Notes under the pieces: model-generated
Databases searched by the model: none
Told to the model about the DNA's origin: nothing
Seen by the model: only the letters and a program-made list of their open reading frames with translations
In this document: positions 18,398-23,442 of the stretch, piece after piece
Layout: every line of letters begins with the position of its first letter
Numbering within the stretch: position 1 is the first letter of the stretch
Program-made: the position numbers and the translations under genes
From: Chara braunii
Lineage: Eukaryota; Streptophyta; Charophyceae; Charales; Characeae
Length of the DNA: 23,442 bases
Assembly (NCBI GenBank): GCA_003427395.1
Contig: BFEA01000257.1
Location: 602,097-625,538 of the forward strand
Direction of reading: 5' to 3'

Positions 18398-20832
18398 TCA
18401 GATACTGGACGATAATCCTGGTCTGGATGGAATAAAAGAAGAGGGGTAGGGGCATGTCCTAATGCACGAGTTCCGGATCTCGAAAACCTTCCGAAAAAAA
18501 ATTGACCCAACCGTCCCAGCATCCTTCGTTGGTAGTCGAGAAATCTTTAAGTGCCTTCTGAAACATCCAGGCCGAGCCTGAGTTCCCGCCTCAATGAAAG
18601 CAGGCAATGGCCCACTCCTCTGGAATCGGAGGAGTGGGCCTTGATCCTGTGGAGGTGGGCATTTGATGACGCCGATCTTTTGCGTCCGAGGGCCATATGA
18701 CCAGTAATCCTGAGTGGTTTGGAATGTGACCTCACCCTTGTCCTAGATATCTGTCTGGTTCTTCATCTTGGCTTCGCAGTGTACTGCAGGCGGGCATCCT
18801 TGTGCGACCACCCTGCATCCCAGAAAATCAAATTCACCGGAACGGTCGTCGGTTCTTACTAGAGTTAGATTCTGGTTGTAGATGAGATTGAACTTAGCGA
18901 AGATGGACCTTGCCTTATCAAGAGAGGCCTGAGAGGAGTTTGGAAGGATGAGAAAGAGGGCAACCTCATCCACTAGTCTAAACCCAGCAATCAGACGACG
19001 GTCTTTGCCTAGAGAGTTGAGAAAGCAGAATTCCTGATGAGCGCAGAGGAGGCAGGCTAGGGCAGGACTGGAACTCTTCCCCATAGGGATTCCTATCACC
19101 TGTCGGATAATGAGAGAAGAAACTTTGGAGAAGGAGTGTTCTAACTCATACTTCACGAAATCGAACAGCAAAACGAACTTGATTCTGACCCAGCCTTTTT
19201 CCCCATGGCCTTTTCCCAATGCCACCCCTTTGACTGATCTGTTGACACGGATGGCATTGTGTCCTTTTCCCAAAAAGAATTCACACAGCCATTCCACAGC
19301 CCTGATGATTTCTGAGTGGGGTAATTTTGTGAACATCTCTTTGATGTCAAAACTGGATGCGAGCAGCGTACTGTCCGTCGCCTTTCTTACCTTTCGATCA
19401 AGTATCCCGATGTGTTTCTTTAGCAAGTTCGTGCTTATCAAATTGAAGTGACTAGATCCGGGGATTCTCCATAACATAACAACCCGTTGATCGCTTTGGT
19501 CACCAACTTACATGCCCTCACGCTTGGCTCTGAAAAAGAGGGTGCGATGGGTCTCCATCTGTTGACGTCTTTGTGCTTGGGAATTCCGTAAGCACACCCC
19601 AGCCTCCCTTTTGCGTGCCACGGAGCCAGTTCCTGAGCCAGAATGCTTTAGTATCCTAACCTGCAGCAGGTCAATATTTCATCTTCCGACCGCTCTTCCA
19701 CAGCGAAACCGTGTTTATCCCAATATAGTGACTTAAGAGCTTTATGATATATGGAAGCACAACAGGCATAGGAATCACCATTATTATGGTCAATGGGTGC
19801 GATCACGAGATCCTTCAGAGATTCTTCCCAGACTTCGATCACATCGCCGTTTGTCGGGCAATCCTGGTGCTGCACGAGAAAACAAGATCTGAGGACTCCA
19901 CATCCTCCTAACCTGTTGTCAGTGCCTGGTACCGTGGCTAGTCCTTCTAAAAGTGCCTTCTTCAGTTTGGACAAGGACAGAGACAACTTGGGTTGCAAAA
20001 TATTGTTCGCATTCTTGAGAGACCTCGGTATGAAGCCTACTTGGGAAAACCGAAAAGCCATATGGCCTTCGTCATTCTGAGGGAAGTCGTTGCGAGCATG
20101 GCCGCAGGAGCAGCTTGTTGTTTATATACGAGACAGCTGTCTGTGATTATGCAGCCTGTCGGCAACAGATGGGTTACCTGTCCATACAATTCTCATTCTC
20201 GATATTATGAAGTCAGCTAAAATTTGGTCTGAACAACGCTGGCGTATTATCGCCTTCGCTAGATCATGTACTTTCCTTTTCCTCATGTGGTTGTCATATG
20301 TGACGCGTACCACCATCGGAGCGAGACACCGAAAACCACAGGTTTTAGTTAGCGCGCGCCCTACAACCCCTTTCAAAATAGACCTTGATTTCTCCCTTTG
20401 AAACATTTCTATAGAATTATACAACTTAATTAAATTATTAAGACCAGTCTTGTACAGCCCCTCCCTGGTGCTTGGCACCTCCAAAAGCGACGCCAGAATG
20501 TCGCGTCTTAAAAGCGATAGACTACCACGGCGTCTTATCCTAAGGAAACAGAAGATACCACCAGCACAAAATTCTTGTTTTAGATTTTTCAAAATAGTTT
20601 TCTTCCCCCTGAATTCTATTATGGACCAGCCAAAAATCCGGCACAATTTACTCCATGAATCACAAAACCATTCTCCTCCGAAGCTTACCACCATGGTATG
20701 AACTTCCCCACACGCCAAAAACTCATTAAGCATTCTTAAGAGAGAGTAAGAGGCAGCAGAAGGGGGCCAATAATCCGCAACGGGAAGAGAAACAGAGGAG
20801 GTTCCCCATCTGATAGTATTACCAGTTCTCAT
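18398..20832 (-). pseudogene. Penelope-type reverse transcriptase (N-terminal extension, RT, C-terminal region)
   Basis: The frame runs in one phase from 20832 to about 19480, broken by TAA at 20122-20124 and TAA at 19648-19650. It shifts phase near 19480 and runs on with TAG at 18743-18745 to a TGA at 18398. Features in order: a basic helical N-terminal part; CSC at 20112-20104, matching the CxC motif that joins endonuclease and RT in permuted elements; a Penelope/telomerase-like entry segment VIAPIDHNNGD; RT motif 1 GIPKHKDVNRWRPIA (about 19586-19543); motif A FDIKEMF with Asp at residue 44 of the 19477 frame; motif B IGIPMGKSSSPALA; and motif C as LVDE (18976-18965) where the family has YxDD. 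The catalytic change and the stops mean no activity. The C-terminal ~115 codons after 18743 would be the thumb/extension, but I recognise no motif there. Confidence 0.87.
18609..18640. repeat. Perfect 12-bp inverted repeat (hairpin) in the RT C-terminal region
   Basis: GGCCCACTCCTC (18609-18620) and GAGGAGTGGGCC (18629-18640) pair fully around the 8-base loop TGGAATCG. It lies inside the reading frame of the RT C-terminus. No T run follows on either strand, so it is not a pol III terminator. Confidence 0.85.
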
Positions 20833-20868
20833 ATCCTTCTTTTCTAAGCTCTTAGTTCTACGCAGAAA

Positions 20869-21303
20869 CTATGACCGTTCTCTTCTCCCCTTTCTAGGAC
20901 ACTGCCTTTTCTTTTTCCTGACGCAATTGAGGACGGGTGACCGTCTGGAGATAAGATTGCTCTCGACCTCACGGATCTCTTCCTCTGGAGGAAATGCAAT
21001 TGGGATTGCTACGTAGCTCGACCAGTGTTTACGCTGGAACCATTTACGCAACCTATGGTTTCTGCCATCATTGGACTTTAAAGATCTCCTAATATGTTTT
21101 TCCCATCTAACATCCAACGATCTTGTCGTAGAACCAATGTACGTAGCCCTGAACCAAGGTGAAACGAGAACGTAGACACATGGACCATTGAATTCACAGA
21201 TCCTCTTCCCTTCATGTAGCATAGTCATCCAATCTGGCACAAATTTCTCTGTCCATGGCAACTGCTGAGACAGTGCTAAAACCAGGACCAAAAATCTCAT
21301 CAA
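20869..21303 (-). pseudogene. GIY-YIG endonuclease domain, N-terminal to the RT
   Basis: This would nick target DNA for retroelement integration. The open frame has 144 codons (first ATG at 21300; a TTG at 21303 follows a TAG). After ~40 residues come the diagnostic VYV (43-45) and YIG (55-57) strands in CVYVLVSPWFRATYIGSTT, then Arg66 and His70 in RWEKH, Glu114 in EVESNLI and Asn126 in SPVLN. All positions expected of a working GIY-YIG nuclease are thus present. A Lys/Arg-rich tail follows. The frame stops at TAG 20869-20871, but the same phase continues into the RT ORF, so the two were probably one protein. No CCHH zinc finger is seen in front of the domain. The alternative reading, a separate endonuclease gene, is less likely given the shared phase and the Penelope RT next to it. 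Confidence 0.87.
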
Positions 21304-21405
21304 CTAATCGTAGTTCCGTGCCAAAACTCCCCGCCGGCCGTTCGTCTTTCTATCGTTCCTTACCTGCTCCAGACACGGCCAGACAGTGGAGGTGTTAATG
21401 GACTA

Positions 21406-23099
21406 CTAAGAGGGATTCTCATCTTGGGAATCCTCCTCGGACACTTCATCCTTAGAATCTTCGCCGTAGGCCTCAATGGCCCGGATACGAGCCAGAGCTG
21501 CGCTCGTGATCTTCTTGTTAACGTACTTGATCTTATCCTTCTTGCAAAGTTCCTCCAGCTCGTGTTTCGTCTTCGCAAACAACACCTCGGTAAGTTCTTC
21601 CACATACTTCTTTCTTCCTTCTTTCCCAGGACCCGCCACGGCAGCCTTCTTCCCCCTGATGACCCGATCAAAACCCATGTCTTGATTAACTGGCTCATTG
21701 ATAGTGATGCCGTGGGAACGCCTCTTCATACCATTACCGGCAACTGAAGAGAACATACCAGCCAGCCTAGCGGAGAACCCCCCCCCTGTGTGAGTGTCAT
21801 TACGTTCAGATCGTGACCTGGAAGGGCCAGGTTCGGTTGCAGGCATCCGCCGGCTAGGTGCTGAAGGTGCAGTCTGTGCAAGCGGTGGTGAAGTAGGGGA
21901 GGCAGGAGCATGGGAGGATGGAGGGGGTGGAGGAGGAGGTTGGGGTGCAGGGGGAACAGGAGGTTGGGGCGCAGGAAGGTTGGGGCGCAGGAAGGTTGGG
22001 AGGAGGAGCAGCAGCAGGTGGAGGAGCTTGCGCAGGAGGTGGGGGATGAGCCTAAGCAGGAGCCTGCATGTTACACCCCGCCGCTGTGGCCAACGCCTCA
22101 CCCTGCTGTCTAATCGCTTCAAGGCAGCAGAGCATTTGGTGAAACATAGCCGCCTGAGCCTCTTGAGCTTTTCTAACAGTATCAATATCCATCCTAATGA
22201 GTCCGGTGTCTAGCCGTGAAGGGACAGTGTCGACTCTTGGTCTGCCAGCACCTACTTGCTGCGGGTTCTCTGAGTATCCCGCCATAGTTCCTTGATCTCT
22301 CTTCTTACTTTCGCCATTCTCACCACCTTTGTTGTTCTCTCCCTCCTTGACTGGAGGATCAACTCGATCCCAGTTCTTCTTCATGCCATCAGCAGATCCC
22401 TTCTGTTTTTTTGCCTCTAACTCCTCCATCTGTTCTCGTACGATGCATGCAAGGCTTGCTTCACGATCAGCCTCCCTCTTCGCCTCCTGTTCCATTCTGC
22501 GTTCTTCTTCCTCTCGAGCCAGTCTTGCCTGCTCGTCTCTCACCCTCCGATCTTCCTCCTCGCGTTTCCTTTCCCTTTCTTCCCGCCTTTCGTTCCAAAT
22601 CTCACGCAGAATCATAAGCCCTTCCCCTTCTCCCCCGATGTCGCGAGGACGATTATTCCATCCACGGGACCCATTCCCGGTCGTGCCCCCATGTGATTGC
22701 TGGTATGGAATGGCATTCTGCAATGGCTGGTACGGGATGATGGCATTGGAGGTATTCGGCACTACCGGCGGAGCTTGCAGCAGCGGCGGCGGGGGTGGAG
22801 CTTCAAATCGCTGAGCTTGCTGACCTGGAGCCTGCTGACTTGGAATCTGCTAACTAGGTACTTGATGAGGCTGAGGTGGCGGTAAAATAGGCCTCCCTCG
22901 CACGAACCCTTCATTTCTCATTGGTACGGCATTGGCCCCCGTACTTGGGGCCCCGTAACCATCGCCCCTTGGAGATACGGACACCACCTGGCAGAGAACC
23001 GTTGTTACGCGGTGGATACGGACACCACCTGGCAAAATGTCCGTAGAGACCGCAATTGTAGCAGTTGCGGTTGGGGCCGCCATAACCTCCATCCACCAT
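21406..23099 (-). pseudogene. ORF1: zinc knuckle, coiled coil, Pro-rich and SAP-like nucleic-acid-binding protein
   Basis: It starts at MVDGGYGG (23099) and soon shows a CCHC knuckle C-x2-C-x4-H-x4-C (CYNCGLYGHFARWC, 23063-23022). A 41-bp duplication shifts the phase. After a Pro/Gln-rich part and a TAG at 22850-22852 comes a long Glu/Arg/Lys-rich helix (about 22620-22400) typical of a coiled coil, then a basic linker and a second phase change near 22065. A Pro/Ala-rich stretch (22050-21890) leads to a basic domain and a helix-loop-helix segment ELEELCKKDKIKYVNKK that resembles a SAP-type DNA-binding motif, with an acidic C-terminus. Two TAG codons (21403-21408) end it. The design is that of an RNA-packaging ORF1/Gag, and its position about 100 bp upstream of the endonuclease suggests it serves the Penelope-like element. 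Confidence 0.72.
22974..23034. repeat. 41-bp tandem duplication in ORF1
   Basis: GATACGGACACCACCTGGCA occurs at 22974-22993 and 23015-23034, 41 bp apart. Because 41 is not a multiple of three, the repeat moves the reading phase from that of the zinc knuckle to that of the rest of ORF1, which explains the overlapping frames there. Confidence 0.85.
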
Positions 23100-23100
23100 T

Positions 23101-23380
23101 TCGCCTCAAGTTCGAAACGTATCTAACTGCTTCAACAAGCTGGATCAGATGCCCGATCTCAGCGCAGTACGACGCGATCGAAGCCCAAAAAATTCGAGAT
23201 GACTATCGGACCCCGATCGCCCTCACGTCGAGAAGCTGTGCTCTCGTCGAAAACAGCACAGTTCCCAGCGAAGTTGGGCACGGTCGGATCCCAATAACTC
23301 CGTGATGGTTATCGGAAAACAATCACCCTCGCGCCCAAAGGCTGCACGATCCTCTTAGAGTGGCGCAGTGGGAACTGGAA

Positions 23381-23381
<1 letters not shown>
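23101..23381. other. Upstream flank of the Penelope-like element with a diverged ~106-bp repeat
   Basis: GATGACTATCGG (23198) and GATGGTTATCGG (23304) each begin a block with ATCRCCCTC and a later cluster of GCAC/GCAG and GTTCCC-like motifs. The match is weak and by eye. I see no gene. This could be the 5' untranslated region or pseudo-LTR of the element. Confidence 0.4.

Positions 23382-23442
<61 letters not shown>
23382..23442. repeat. (GA)n microsatellite at the window end
   Basis: An uninterrupted GA dinucleotide run reaches the window end, so its full length is not known. Confidence 0.95.

Larger units (their letters stand above)
17780..23100 (-). mobile_element. Penelope-like retroelement with N-terminal GIY-YIG endonuclease, inactivated
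   Basis: On the - strand the order is a zinc-knuckle ORF1 (23099-21406), GIY-YIG endonuclease (21303-20872), a linker with a Cys-Ser-Cys motif, Penelope-type reverse transcriptase (to 18398), then a ~500-bp 3' region with a hammerhead-ribozyme-like motif (17880-17820). Canonical Penelope elements have the endonuclease after the RT. The permuted order is that of the Naiad/Chlamys group, which I recall as present in green algae and biased to microsatellites. The endonuclease has no visible CCHH zinc finger, as reported for Chlamys. A purine microsatellite lies past the 3' end and a (GA)n tract past the 5' side. Both outer limits are approximate. Whether ORF1 belongs to the same element is inference from strand, spacing and order. 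Confidence 0.8.

Overview
The window looks like repeat-dominated nuclear DNA of a green-lineage eukaryote. I recognise no host gene. The styles of gag, zinc knuckle and ORF1 protein, and the mix of element families, remind me of charophyte algae such as Chara. That assignment is inference, not proof. Nearly all the coding capacity is decayed retroelement sequence, with homopolymer runs, microsatellites and short tandem duplications between the elements.

Region 1 (1-920) is low-complexity flank. Region 2 (921-13790) is one complete but dead Ty3/gypsy LTR retrotransposon on the + strand. It has two ~1.32 kb LTRs (921-2249 and 12472-13790), a near-consensus initiator-Met primer binding site, a long leader, gag with a CCHC knuckle, protease, RT, RNase H, integrase with D,D-35-E spacing and a C-terminal chromodomain-like module, then a polypurine tract. 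Several frameshifts and in-frame stops inactivate it. Two insertions lie inside it: a 5'-truncated non-LTR (LINE) element ending in A39, just behind the primer binding site, and a ~320-bp segment flanked by 23-bp direct repeats that splits the integrase C-terminus.

Region 3 (13795-17770) has no gene. It holds tandem duplications, microsatellites, a tRNA-derived SINE (about 15010-15500), a second copy of that SINE's 3' end, and a chain of poly(A)-ended repeat units.

Region 4 (about 17780-23100, - strand) is the most interesting part. It is a Penelope-like retroelement whose GIY-YIG endonuclease lies upstream of (N-terminal to) the reverse transcriptase, in the same reading frame. This is the permuted arrangement known from the Naiad/Chlamys group. 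A gag-like ORF1 (zinc knuckle, charged coiled coil, proline-rich stretch, SAP-like C-terminus) lies directly upstream, and a hammerhead-ribozyme-like motif lies at the 3' end. The RT active site reads LVDE and stops interrupt the frame, so this copy is inactive. The window ends in a (GA)n tract.
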